Source: Bacillota bacterium
Lineage (GTDB): Bacteria; Bacillota; UBA4882; UBA8346
Reading direction: 5' to 3'
DNA length: 33,749 nucleotides
NCBI GenBank assembly: GCA_012728785.1
Contig: JAAYEK010000143.1
Location: 1-33,749, forward strand
This document shows positions 19,556 to 27,392 of this stretch, piece after piece (within the stretch, counting starts at the first letter, position 1; the number at the start of each line of letters is the position of its first letter). The translations under genes were made by a program, and so were the position numbers. The notes below the pieces were generated by a model. That model ran no database searches. It was not told the DNA's origin and saw only the letters and a list, made by a program, of their open reading frames with translations.

Positions 19556-19810
19556 TTATTTCGATAACTGGATTTTCCCAAACTTCTCCAACCTAAGCTC
19601 AATGGCGTGTAATGTCCGCTTATGAATCTTTGATAATTCATGACTGCTTTTACCTGAATCAAACTCCTTCAATAAAGCGTCATCCTCATCGGATGACCAA
19701 GCTAATCCAATATTAGATTTGTTATCCCGCCATTTTTGTGATGCGAGAATATCCATTTCTCTTTTCGATTCGCGGAGTTTCCGGTAATAATTGTTCTGCC
19801 TTTGCCTCAT
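19556..19810 (-). CDS. Small Myb/SANT-like or HTH protein (84 aa)
   Basis: The C-terminal half carries a small helical DNA-binding pattern. A Trp-Ser-Ser-Asp-Glu-Asp helix start (about 38-43) is followed by a second helix with a Gly turn, and then by RTLHAIELRLEKFG (64-77), the recognition-helix pattern of bacterial SANT/Myb-like domains. The N-terminal third is highly basic (MRQRQ at the start, several Lys/Arg). The start at 19810 lies inside the preceding sigma-like ORF, overlapping it by 89 bases in another frame, and lacks a well-spaced ribosome site. An internal ATG at 19756 would give a 66-residue protein that keeps the whole domain. It may be a transcription factor or adaptor for the region-2-like protein upstream, or the second half of a protein joined by frameshifting. 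The function is not known. Confidence 0.6.
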   Translation of the reverse strand: MRQRQNNYYRKLRESKREMDILASQKWRDNKSNIGLAWSSDEDDALLKEFDSGKSSHELSKIHKRTLHAIELRLEKFGKIQLSK

Positions 19811-20096
19811 CCTTAAGAATTTGTTCCCTTGATATATATGTATTTTCAGTATTTAAGCAATTCAAATTATTGAAGCTCGCAAAGAAGTTAAAAAACGAAC
19901 AAATACCTTCATCCCACGCTAAACATAGATCGCCTTTGAAAACAGGTAGACTTTTAATAATGTGAACCCATACCTCCTGTTCGACGTCTTTGGCGATCTC
20001 CGGGTTTTGAATCAACCTGCGGCAGATGGAAGTAATCATAGGCCCGTATTCCCGGATCGCCTCATCTGATAGACTTACACCATTATTGGATTTCAT
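19722..20096 (-). CDS. Sigma-70 region 2-like protein, short or truncated (124 aa)
   Basis: Residues about 10-54 match the first part of sigma region 2 as found in ECF factors. A helix with YGPMITSICRRLI is followed by an acidic KDVEQEVWVHI segment and then SLPVFKG, where ECF factors have a Phe-x-Gly before the DNA-melting helix. After Gly55 the similarity fades, and no region 4 helix-turn-helix is present. The ORF ends at 124 residues, whereas a full ECF factor has about 160-200. A GGGGGA ribosome site lies 5 bases before the ATG, which supports translation. The downstream Myb/SANT-like ORF overlaps its 3' end in a different frame, so a frameshift or decayed gene is possible. Alternatively it is a genuine small region-2 protein whose partner is the next ORF. 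Activity as a sigma factor is not established. Confidence 0.6.
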   Translation of the reverse strand: MKSNNGVSLSDEAIREYGPMITSICRRLIQNPEIAKDVEQEVWVHIIKSLPVFKGDLCLAWDEGICSFFNFFASFNNLNCLNTENTYISREQILKDEAKAEQLLPETPRIEKRNGYSRITKMAG

Positions 20097-20227
20097 CCTC
20101 TTCCCCCGAAATTTATCATCTGGAATTTAAGCATATACTTAAAGATTTAATCCCAATAATCCTTCCCTAAAAATTACTCTTAACAAGAGTTAGAAATTAA
20201 CAATATGAATTCAATTTTAAATACCAT

Positions 20228-21328
20228 TTACTCTCCCCAACAAGGATAGTCCTTGCTCCCCGATCCTTTACTGACCATGATCCATTCGAAATTACTACCA
20301 ATTTTTACCATATATATATCAGTACGGGAGGTATAAACGATATTTGCCGAAAAGTAAATAGTATTCTCCTGTCCTGACCAAGTGGGATGACGATGTTGTT
20401 CTTTTGGCCCAGTTGGTTTTGTTATTGGTTGCATAATAGCAGACCAAAAAGGTTCTTGAATATAGTAGATTGCTCTTTGCCCTTCTGCATCTGAATATAC
20501 TTCAAAAGCTATTTTTGTACCGTCAGGACTCCAACAGGGGTTGTCTAGTTTAAAATCTCCTCCCGGTGTAAAGCTAACTTCAGAGCCATTAATGTTTATA
20601 TACAAACTTAAACGATCACCTTTGGTGTAAGCAACCTTTGAACCCTTACGACTGATTACCGGGTTCCAACCTTTAGCAGTGTAAGGTATATTACCAGTTT
20701 GAGGCTCATATTTAATAATAGCTCCGTTTAGCTTATAAACCATATTATTCCCGGTTTGGTCAAGTGAAGGGTGTTCTCCCGCGCCAAAAAACTCAATCCC
20801 TTGGCTTTTTGGATTTAGAAACTGGATAGTTGCACTATCGCCTCTGCCCTTTTGAAATGCAATCAATTCCGTACCGACCCAACAAGGGTTGGTTTCATCC
20901 GTATCCGGCAGTTCTTTGAGTTTACTGCATGACCGAGTTCTTAAGTCAAGCACGTATAATTCTCTGTCAATCTTTGACTTATACAGACTGTAAACAATTC
21001 TACCGCTCAACTCCTCATTCGGTTGAAGATAAAACCGGACCAATTCCGGCTTTCCCAGGTGATTATAACTTAATTCTTTCGCGCGATAACAGCTTCGTTC
21101 CATTTTGAGCCGATATTCTCCAGGATCTAAACCGACCAACGAAAACTTCCCCATAAGATCGGTCGTATCCGCTTTATCCCCAATACTTACATTTACCCCT
21201 GGAACCGGTTCTTTAGTTAGTGAATCGAGCACAACAGCATTAAAATCACCAGTCCGAGACTTTGGTTTCGGGAGGCAACCTGTAACTCCAAATACAATAA
21301 TCAGAATTATGATTACTTTTTTAAACAT
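20228..21328 (-). CDS. Lipoprotein with carboxypeptidase-regulatory-like domain and beta-propeller (366 aa)
   Basis: The N-terminus is a lipoprotein signal: two Lys, a run of Ile/Val, then VTGC with the lipidated Cys18. A carboxypeptidase-regulatory-like beta-sandwich follows (about 28-105; pattern PVPGVNV then a GKFSLVGLDPGEYRL loop). The rest (about 115-366) contains TolB/WD40-like blades with recurring NPCW, HPSL, DNPCWSPDGTKIAFE, HPTW and DYPCWGE elements, the usual signature of a PD40-type propeller. I chose ATG 21328 because GGTGAT lies 7 bases upstream; starts at 21337 (ATG) and 21340 (GTG) are also open. The gene sits after a terminator, so it has its own promoter. It is likely anchored in the cell envelope and may bind protein or sugar ligands. 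No catalytic motif is seen, so it is probably a binding or scaffold protein. Confidence 0.85.
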   Translation of the reverse strand: MFKKVIIILIIVFGVTGCLPKPKSRTGDFNAVVLDSLTKEPVPGVNVSIGDKADTTDLMGKFSLVGLDPGEYRLKMERSCYRAKELSYNHLGKPELVRFYLQPNEELSGRIVYSLYKSKIDRELYVLDLRTRSCSKLKELPDTDETNPCWVGTELIAFQKGRGDSATIQFLNPKSQGIEFFGAGEHPSLDQTGNNMVYKLNGAIIKYEPQTGNIPYTAKGWNPVISRKGSKVAYTKGDRLSLYININGSEVSFTPGGDFKLDNPCWSPDGTKIAFEVYSDAEGQRAIYYIQEPFWSAIMQPITKPTGPKEQHRHPTWSGQENTIYFSANIVYTSRTDIYMVKIGSNFEWIMVSKGSGSKDYPCWGE

Positions 21329-21405
21329 CAATTCCATCACCAGGAATTTAGTTCGTTATTTACCGTCAATTTCCTTCAAGTTTTTTACTTTATTATTAAC
21401 TTATT

Positions 21406-21434
21406 CAAAAAACCACTCCCTAAAAAGGAAGTGG
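21406..21434 (-). terminator. Rho-independent terminator after the small membrane protein gene
   Basis: On the minus strand CCACTTCC and GGAGTGG form a stem with one mismatch around a short loop, followed by six T. It lies about 30 bases past the stop at 21464 and upstream of the lipoprotein start, separating the two transcripts. Confidence 0.8.
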
Positions 21435-21463
21435 CTAATGATAATTATTTAGTTTTCTTTAGA

Positions 21464-21796
21464 TTAGTCCATATCCCAATGAGCTACATGATATACGAAG
21501 GGCACTTTAAAACACTCTCCCAACCAGCACCGGAATGCTAAGAAGACGGCCAAACACACCCAGATATAAGCTAACAGATTGAATAGCGAATGGCCTAACC
21601 CGGGGATCATCCTCAAAAAGCATCCACTTACCAAATAAAATACCGAACCGCAAATACCGAGAATTAAAGCTTGGTAACCATGAAACCTCAGGAACTGATC
21701 TTTCTTAAGTTTGGTAGCAACAATCAAAATACTAAAGGGCCAAAAAAAGTAAGCGATCACGGCTATTAATTTATGCCGAACACTGACTGTTTTCAT
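21464..21796 (-). CDS. Small membrane protein, DUF4870-like (110 aa)
   Basis: Three hydrophobic segments (about 9-29, 42-62 and 70-92) suggest a polytopic inner-membrane protein. The pattern IAYFFWPFSIL, then KKDQFLRFHGYQA (31-43), is characteristic of the DUF4870/Tic20-like group, where an RFHxxQA motif follows the first membrane helix. ATG 21796 was chosen because GGAGGG lies 6 bases upstream; a longer frame reaches 21814 but lacks a ribosome site. It follows the transglutaminase-like gene by 55 bases and is closed by a terminator, so it is the last gene of a three-gene unit. The family has no firm biochemical role. Confidence 0.85.
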   Translation of the reverse strand: MKTVSVRHKLIAVIAYFFWPFSILIVATKLKKDQFLRFHGYQALILGICGSVFYLVSGCFLRMIPGLGHSLFNLLAYIWVCLAVFLAFRCWLGECFKVPFVYHVAHWDMD

Positions 21797-21851
21797 AACA
21801 ATCCCTCCTACCAATATAAAGTTATTCCCTGTGCTCCTAAAATATATTTGC

Positions 21852-22820
21852 TTATTTTCGAAGCAAGGTCCGTACAGTAAGTTTCAAATTGGCCGGATTT
21901 CGAGGATCATGTTTCCAACTACAGTTCGGAGCGTTATCACGTATATAACTAAAAAAGAGATGCCGATCGGTTTTATCGATCTTCCCAAAGAAATCATAAC
22001 TTACTTGTTTTATTCCATTTACACTATAAGTAAAAGTTGGTTCCACCGTTATCCAACCTTCTGCCGGTAAATTAACTTCCACCCAAGCATGGGCAAATTC
22101 TTTCAGGTCGGTTTCACCGGATCTAAGGTCGTTGGCACTGAACCGATAGCCTCTAACCAGCCGGGCCGGTATTCTGGCAGCACGGCATAGTGCTATATAA
22201 ACTAGGCTAAAATCTTCGCAAACCCCCTTTCCGATTCTGATAGTCTCTAAAGCGCTATGAGAATCCTGCTCGATTTTTTGATATTTAAAAGTGGTGTTTA
22301 CATACTCAAAAAGCTTACGGGCTTTATCCATTTGGGTATCACAACCGGCCGTCAAGTTGCGGGCTAAATTAACAATAGTTTTTGAATCCGATTCTATTCC
22401 GGTTTCGCTTTGAAGATAACGCTTTTCAACCGAGCTATAACCTTTATACCCATTGGGCTGATAATCAATGGCATAATTAACAAAGGTATATTTGAATTCC
22501 AAAGTTATTTGCCGCCCTTTGTCAAGAAGCGGCGCCAAGTATACCGCATTTTGTCCTTCGGCTAGTTTATTGATTTTTATGCCACGGGGCTCCTGATAAA
22601 ATACTAATTTTTGATAAGGAGGCAGCTTGTCCGTGTTAAAAACCGGCAGTTCAATTTCAATCTCCTTGGCTGGTCCGGCTGTATTTTCAACCTCGACCAA
22701 ATACCTAATCCGGTACTGTTGTGGATCGCTAATAGTATAGCGCCCGTCCGCCTGGATTAGGGGAACCGTCAAACATAAAATTAAACTAAGCAAACAGAAT
22801 GAGCGATAAATTATTTTCAT
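21852..22820 (-). CDS. Exported transglutaminase-like protein (322 aa)
   Basis: A signal peptide (about 1-24, ending IQA before Asp25) indicates export. Residues about 30-115 form a beta-rich N-terminal domain. A transglutaminase-like papain-fold core follows (about 155-265). The catalytic Cys201 lies in GKGVCEDFS, followed by RIPARLVRGY, and His244 lies in FAHAWVEV. The third position, usually Asp in a VDPT context, is Glu260 in VEPTF, a conservative change that may still support catalysis. Members act as proteases, amidases or cross-linking enzymes, and many envelope forms have no known substrate. It lies 61 bases after the GH13 gene, with GGGTGATC near the ATG, and 55 bases before the small membrane protein, so the three are probably co-transcribed. 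Confidence 0.88.
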   Translation of the reverse strand: MKIIYRSFCLLSLILCLTVPLIQADGRYTISDPQQYRIRYLVEVENTAGPAKEIEIELPVFNTDKLPPYQKLVFYQEPRGIKINKLAEGQNAVYLAPLLDKGRQITLEFKYTFVNYAIDYQPNGYKGYSSVEKRYLQSETGIESDSKTIVNLARNLTAGCDTQMDKARKLFEYVNTTFKYQKIEQDSHSALETIRIGKGVCEDFSLVYIALCRAARIPARLVRGYRFSANDLRSGETDLKEFAHAWVEVNLPAEGWITVEPTFTYSVNGIKQVSYDFFGKIDKTDRHLFFSYIRDNAPNCSWKHDPRNPANLKLTVRTLLRK

Positions 22821-22881
22821 TCGATCACCCAGGTTAATAGTTTGACAAATTTAGTCATAATCCTGCCATGATTATCACAGA

Positions 22882-25155
22882 TTATTGATAACTGTTTTCC
22901 CTTTCCCATTTATAAATAAACCCGCTGCTTGACGGTAAGGTGAAGTTGTCAAAATATCCCGAAGTTTCAATTGTAGCCGGCTCCCGGACTGTATTTGAAC
23001 CAAAGGGCGGTATATCGTTAACCTGGTCAATATCAGCCAGTTTAACCCATTTCCCCGGTGAACCAAAATCAATTCCAAGGGAAATATCATAAGGCTCAAA
23101 ATTGAATAACACCACCATTTGTTCCCAAGGATCACCGCTCTTTGGGTTAACCCGCCAACCAATCACCGAACGACTTTTTCCTTGTTCCAGCCACGGCCCG
23201 ATAATAAATTGAAATTTACCATTTTCGCTTAATTCAGCACCGGTCATCCTTAAACCGGGATAACGCCGTCTTAGGTTAACTAACCCTTTGGCCCATTGGT
23301 AATACTGATGCCGAGATAAATCCTCCGGCCAGGTGAATTGAACTTGGTTCCGAGGACGATCAATATTGAACTCTTGTCCCATATAGATCATGGGTTGTCC
23401 CAAAGCCGCTAACGTTGCCATCAAACCCAACCGGGCCTTTCTTTCCTTAGCCGGACCGGTTTGCAGCGCCGGTCCGTCGGTGGCAACTTCATAAGGGAGG
23501 CTATTTTCATCGTGGCTTTCCGAGTAATTAATGGCATTATTAGTATGTAAGGCGTAGAAATTCCGGCTAAAGTAAAATACATCTCCTAAATGTTGCGGCG
23601 AATCATCCACCCAGTCTTGATAAACTCCTTCCCTTAACAAGGCTTTGATCTTATCGTGGAAAGGGTCGTTCCACTGGGCAAAACCGTTCCAGCCTTTCAA
23701 ATTCAAATCCGGTTCGTTGGGAAGGTTTTCGGCGATTAAAATACAGTCCGGTTTAAAACCGCGATCTCTAATCTCATATTGGAGACGGCGCAAAAAGGCA
23801 TGATCCATCCAACTGGAATGAGTGGCATCAAACCTGAACCCATCAACCCGATACTCCTTTAACAGCAATTTAGTCACATCAATTAGGTAATCCTGGACCT
23901 CTTCCCGCTCGGTAGCTACCCGGTTCCCCCATGGGGTCCCGCCGCTGAAATAAAACCCTCCGGGCCCGTCAGCGCTGATTGCGTCCCAAAGCGGATTGAA
24001 AGTATTGGAAGTATGGTTAAAAACCAGATCCTGCAAAACAGCGATCCCATGTTCATGAGCGGTATCTACTAATTCTCGGAACTCGTCGGGGGTCCCGAAA
24101 TCCCGTTCGATGGAAGCGAAACCGCAAGGATCATAACCCAATGCAGTCGGCCCTTGTAATGATGGCGCTTCGGAGGTCGGCATCAATCCCAAAGTATTAA
24201 TCCCCAAATCCTTAAAATATCCATTTTTAATCCGGCGGGTCACTCCCGCAAATTTTCCTTGTTCTGCGGCTGGAATATCAGGGTCCCCTTCAGTAAAACC
24301 GTAAACGTTCATTTCATAAATGATTAGCTTGGAAAGATCCGGCGTTTGCCAGTTGGTTTCCTTCCAATGATAGCGGGTGGGATCGATTACCAGACAAGGA
24401 TTATGGAAATAGTCCCCCCGGTAACACCGGGTCATTGGGTCATGGAGATAACGTTCCGGATGCCGGTTTCCGTCCAAGGGGACCCCGCCAATGACATAAA
24501 AAAGATACTCCGTCTTTTCCCGGACTTGGTCCGCCGGAAGCCGCAAGAGCCAAAGATTAGGATAATCATAGTAACCTTGGTATAAATCAAGAGCTATAAA
24601 TTTTTCCGGATCGGGCTGGGAATGGGCAGGGCATTGCCAATCGTTAAAGTTTCCCACCAGATAGACCTGGGCTGCCTTGGGATGAAATAGTCCGAAAAGA
24701 ATCGACCCGTCCTTTAATAGATTCGCGCCCAACATCGATTTTTCCAAAGACTGCTTTTTACCGGGTTGGGGTGGAATCCCCTCCCGTAGGTAGCTGATAT
24801 CCGTCTCCGCTAAAAACAGCCCCTCAGGGACCAGATGCTTAATATGGCTGTAAAATTCGTTGGCATGCCCTTTAATTGAAGCCGGCTTTACCGAATAAAC
24901 ATCGGGCCGATCCGGCAAACACCAAACTTCCCGGCCAAGATAGTCTCCGTAAAAACGTTCAAAACCCGGATCGCCTTCCAAACCATTAAACCGAAAATTA
25001 AAAGAACTGGGCCCAGTCGTGATCCGAAACAGAAGTTCATCTTGATTGCTTTCTTCCGGCCCAATCCGGTGAACTTGTCTTCGGTAACGATGGGTATGCC
25101 AGTATTCCAGCTTTAGATCGGCTTGGTTAGTCCTTAGATGAATAGTAACTTCCAT
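22882..25155 (-). CDS. GH13-family alpha-glucan enzyme with CBM48-like domain (757 aa)
   Basis: The catalytic (beta/alpha)8 barrel (about 275-640) has all four GH13 regions: DLVFNH (376-381), GFRFDA with nucleophile Asp443, IAEN with acid/base Glu476, and ESHDEN with Asp549. A CBM48-like beta-sandwich precedes it (about 145-255; VYLVGNFNDWQ), as in branching and debranching enzymes. The first 140 residues form an additional N-terminal domain, and the C-terminus is a beta-rich domain. There is no signal peptide, so it should act on cytoplasmic glycogen or maltodextrins. The overall build is nearest to branching-enzyme-like GH13 proteins, but amylase or debranching activity cannot be excluded. 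ATG 25155 is preferred because GGAG lies 9 bases upstream; an ATG at 25164 directly abuts that site. It is the first gene of a three-gene unit. Confidence 0.9.
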   Translation of the reverse strand: MEVTIHLRTNQADLKLEYWHTHRYRRQVHRIGPEESNQDELLFRITTGPSSFNFRFNGLEGDPGFERFYGDYLGREVWCLPDRPDVYSVKPASIKGHANEFYSHIKHLVPEGLFLAETDISYLREGIPPQPGKKQSLEKSMLGANLLKDGSILFGLFHPKAAQVYLVGNFNDWQCPAHSQPDPEKFIALDLYQGYYDYPNLWLLRLPADQVREKTEYLFYVIGGVPLDGNRHPERYLHDPMTRCYRGDYFHNPCLVIDPTRYHWKETNWQTPDLSKLIIYEMNVYGFTEGDPDIPAAEQGKFAGVTRRIKNGYFKDLGINTLGLMPTSEAPSLQGPTALGYDPCGFASIERDFGTPDEFRELVDTAHEHGIAVLQDLVFNHTSNTFNPLWDAISADGPGGFYFSGGTPWGNRVATEREEVQDYLIDVTKLLLKEYRVDGFRFDATHSSWMDHAFLRRLQYEIRDRGFKPDCILIAENLPNEPDLNLKGWNGFAQWNDPFHDKIKALLREGVYQDWVDDSPQHLGDVFYFSRNFYALHTNNAINYSESHDENSLPYEVATDGPALQTGPAKERKARLGLMATLAALGQPMIYMGQEFNIDRPRNQVQFTWPEDLSRHQYYQWAKGLVNLRRRYPGLRMTGAELSENGKFQFIIGPWLEQGKSRSVIGWRVNPKSGDPWEQMVVLFNFEPYDISLGIDFGSPGKWVKLADIDQVNDIPPFGSNTVREPATIETSGYFDNFTLPSSSGFIYKWERENSYQ

Positions 25156-25320
25156 AAAAATCATCTCCGCATATAGAATGGTATTTAGCTTCGGAATTAT
25201 TTTAAGTTGCTCTATTCCACCATGATTTAAAGATGAAATAGTATAATTCCATTTTATTTCAGGTTAGCTAAAAGCACATTTTTTATTATTGCGCATTCAA
25301 ATTAGGATATACGGAAGATT

Positions 25321-25354
25321 AAAAAAAATAGCGGACCAAACCTGATCCGCTATT
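25321..25354 (-). terminator. Rho-independent terminator after the CsgG-like gene
   Basis: On the minus strand AATAGCGGA and TCCGCTATT form a perfect 9-bp stem with a 10-base loop, followed by eight T. It lies about 165 bases past the stop at 25518 and before the GH13 gene. Confidence 0.88.
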
Positions 25355-25406
25355 TCCAATTGCTTCTATTTTAAATTAGGCGGTTTCGTAATTCCAAAAT
25401 TTATCA

Positions 25407-25464
25407 TTTTAATACAATATATTGATAGACTAATCTGGGTTGGACACTATATATTGTATTAAAA
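25407..25464. repeat. Perfect 16-bp inverted repeat with 26-base centre
   Basis: The arms TTTTAATACAATATAT (25407-25422) and ATATATTGTATTAAAA (25449-25464) are exact reverse complements around a 26-base centre. The transcript could fold into a long AU-rich hairpin just past the CsgG-like gene. It may be a second transcript-end structure or the ends of a small decayed element; the sequence does not decide. Confidence 0.7.
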
Positions 25465-25517
25465 GCTTACTAAAGGTAATTATGAAACACGCTCAAATAA
25501 CAATTAATTTAACCTGT

Positions 25518-27098
25518 TTAATATTTTAAAACCGCCCCAATAGTTACTCCCGTTAAATCCTGCTTATCATCAATCTTCATCATATAAGAACGATATCCGA
25601 TGTAAACAGCGGCCTGTTCCGAAAAATAATAGCTGATTTTACCTTTAATCGTTCCCAAACTACCTCCGGTTTTATATGAGCCGTCAAGCCAGTAATCGAT
25701 GGAGGCCCCGTAACCGTATGACATTTCGAAAAAAGTCTTCTCGGCAATCTCATACTCGGTATCCACTCCAAAAATCCAGCTTGAACAATGGAGCAATTCA
25801 TCCCCACCGGACTCCACTTCTAAGTCAAATTTCGCAACAAATAATTCGATCTGGATATCTTGGACCGGATTCAGGTTATATCCTAATTTATATTCGGAAA
25901 CAGCTATTTTGGGAGAAGAATCAATATCAATCTTCCCGTCCAAAGAACACTCGCCCGCTAATTTATAACGGCCAAAGATAGCCTGACCACCAATGAAAGC
26001 AATGGAACTATCCATGATTCGCTCATCTTCAGGAAGGGCGCTATCGGTATATTCTCCTTTTGGCGTCCAATCAGCGTAAAGTCTGAATTCCCTCTCGTTT
26101 CGCGGTCCCTTTTCTTCTTCCAGAGGGGGCAGTTCCGGTAATACCAGTTCTACTGCTGTTTTAGATTCAACCAGATCAGCTACGGATATTTGATATTGAT
26201 CGTTAATTGCTGTGAGAATATTACAGGTAGCCGACTTATCCTTAACCTTTATAACTGAAATTTCAGCTATCGGTTCGGTAGCTTCCCCGATTACTTCACC
26301 GGTGGTCGGATCTTTGATAGTTTCAATCTTATGGGCGACCTTAAAAACCATGCCCGGTTCAACCCCATCATTTTTCCCGATATTGATAACAATCCGATCG
26401 GGGCCGACATAGGCGATCATTCCGGTCAAAGTAAACCTGGTCATCCCCTGGTAAGCTTTGACCGCTAATTGCCTCGCGGTAGATACGACGGCCATGCGAA
26501 GGGCCTTACCCAGATCGGTCTTTTCAAAGTTCTTATCGCCAAAATACATTCCACCTTGTTTACTGACAATCCCCACATCAACGGTTTTCTTTTTTCCCGT
26601 CCCCGTAACACTGGTCAAAATTTCTGCTGTAGTAGCGTCAACCATCCGGGCATCGATCGCCACCCGTGAAGTGCTGGTGGTTATGACCATTCCCATAGGA
26701 TTTTCATCATTAGGATTGGCTAAAATATCATTGTCATCATCAGTAGTAAACTCGGTAATTCTTCCGATAACCAAATACTGAACGCCTAAAATCTTCCCGA
26801 TTTTAGCCGCGGTCTGAGGGTCTAACAATCCATCTTTGCCGAGATTTTGTTCCTCAAGGACCTTATTAACCTCTTCCCGTTCAATGATTCGAAATCGCTC
26901 CGTCTCCAGCAAATAGGTTATAAGTTCGTCAGCGACACCTTCACCAAGGCTATATTCTTCTCCCCAAGTTTTTTTGATTGAACCGTCATCAAAAGGTAAA
27001 ACCGCTATCCGGTGCAGATTGATTGCTCCCAACGCCGGTAAGGCAACCATTACCATGATAATGGTTAGTAATATCATCCATATCAAATTTCGTTTCAT
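25518..27098 (-). CDS. Secreted CsgG-domain protein with FlgT-like and beta-barrel-like parts (526 aa)
   Basis: A signal peptide spans about 1-25. Residues 29-215 match the CsgG/curli-assembly fold: RIAVLPFDD (30-38), LGEGVADELITYLL (51-64), FRIIEREEVNKVLEEQ (69-84) and a GVQYLVIGRI strand (105-114). Residues 224-310 resemble the FlgT C-terminal domain, with a GKNDGVEPGMVFKV motif (241-254). After a Pro/Glu-rich linker (about 315-335), residues 336-526 consist of alternating amphipathic strands rich in Tyr and Gly and end in LKY, as outer-membrane barrels do. AAGGAGG before ATG 27098 fixes the start; a frame open to 27251 has no signal peptide. It is probably an envelope assembly or secretion factor. 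No curli subunit genes are nearby, so the substrate is unknown. It is transcribed alone. Confidence 0.85.
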   Translation of the reverse strand: MKRNLIWMILLTIIMVMVALPALGAINLHRIAVLPFDDGSIKKTWGEEYSLGEGVADELITYLLETERFRIIEREEVNKVLEEQNLGKDGLLDPQTAAKIGKILGVQYLVIGRITEFTTDDDNDILANPNDENPMGMVITTSTSRVAIDARMVDATTAEILTSVTGTGKKKTVDVGIVSKQGGMYFGDKNFEKTDLGKALRMAVVSTARQLAVKAYQGMTRFTLTGMIAYVGPDRIVINIGKNDGVEPGMVFKVAHKIETIKDPTTGEVIGEATEPIAEISVIKVKDKSATCNILTAINDQYQISVADLVESKTAVELVLPELPPLEEEKGPRNEREFRLYADWTPKGEYTDSALPEDERIMDSSIAFIGGQAIFGRYKLAGECSLDGKIDIDSSPKIAVSEYKLGYNLNPVQDIQIELFVAKFDLEVESGGDELLHCSSWIFGVDTEYEIAEKTFFEMSYGYGASIDYWLDGSYKTGGSLGTIKGKISYYFSEQAAVYIGYRSYMMKIDDKQDLTGVTIGAVLKY

Positions 27099-27307
27099 AA
27101 ATGGTCCTCCTTGAAAGTACACAAATCCCTTAAAACAGCCAAGTTTTAACTCATATGACAATTTTACCACATTAACACTGCAAAGAACAGACTTTATAGC
27201 CAAAATGCCGATAGTCTCCACCCAACTTTTTGCATCTAGAAAATACTTCAAACCCTATTCTCATTCTTACATGTGACCCGGCTGACCGCAGTGGACGACT
27301 ACCTATA

Positions 27308-27339
27308 AATATAAACAGACCATTCGGCCTGTTTATATT
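27308..27339 (-). terminator. Hairpin ending the arg operon
   Basis: AATATAAACAG and CTGTTTATATT form a perfect 11-bp stem with an inner CC/GG pair and an ATTC loop, about 53 bases past the argG stop. The descending arm is U-rich but there is no long T-run after it, so I call it a probable terminator. The remaining DNA between 27099 and 27392 is non-coding and should contain the CsgG-like gene promoter. Confidence 0.65.
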
Positions 27340-27392
27340 AAACGCGTAACTCAGTAGAAAGTTGATTTCTAACTATCAAAATGCAAATTAGT

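Larger units (their letters stand above)
25156..25517. other. Intergenic region between the CsgG-like gene and the GH13 gene
   Basis: This stretch has no gene. It contains a perfect 16-bp inverted repeat (25407-25464) and a terminator (25321-25354), listed separately. The remainder, 25156-25320, is AT-rich and should hold the promoter of the GH13 unit; no clear -35/-10 pair stands out. Confidence 0.6.
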
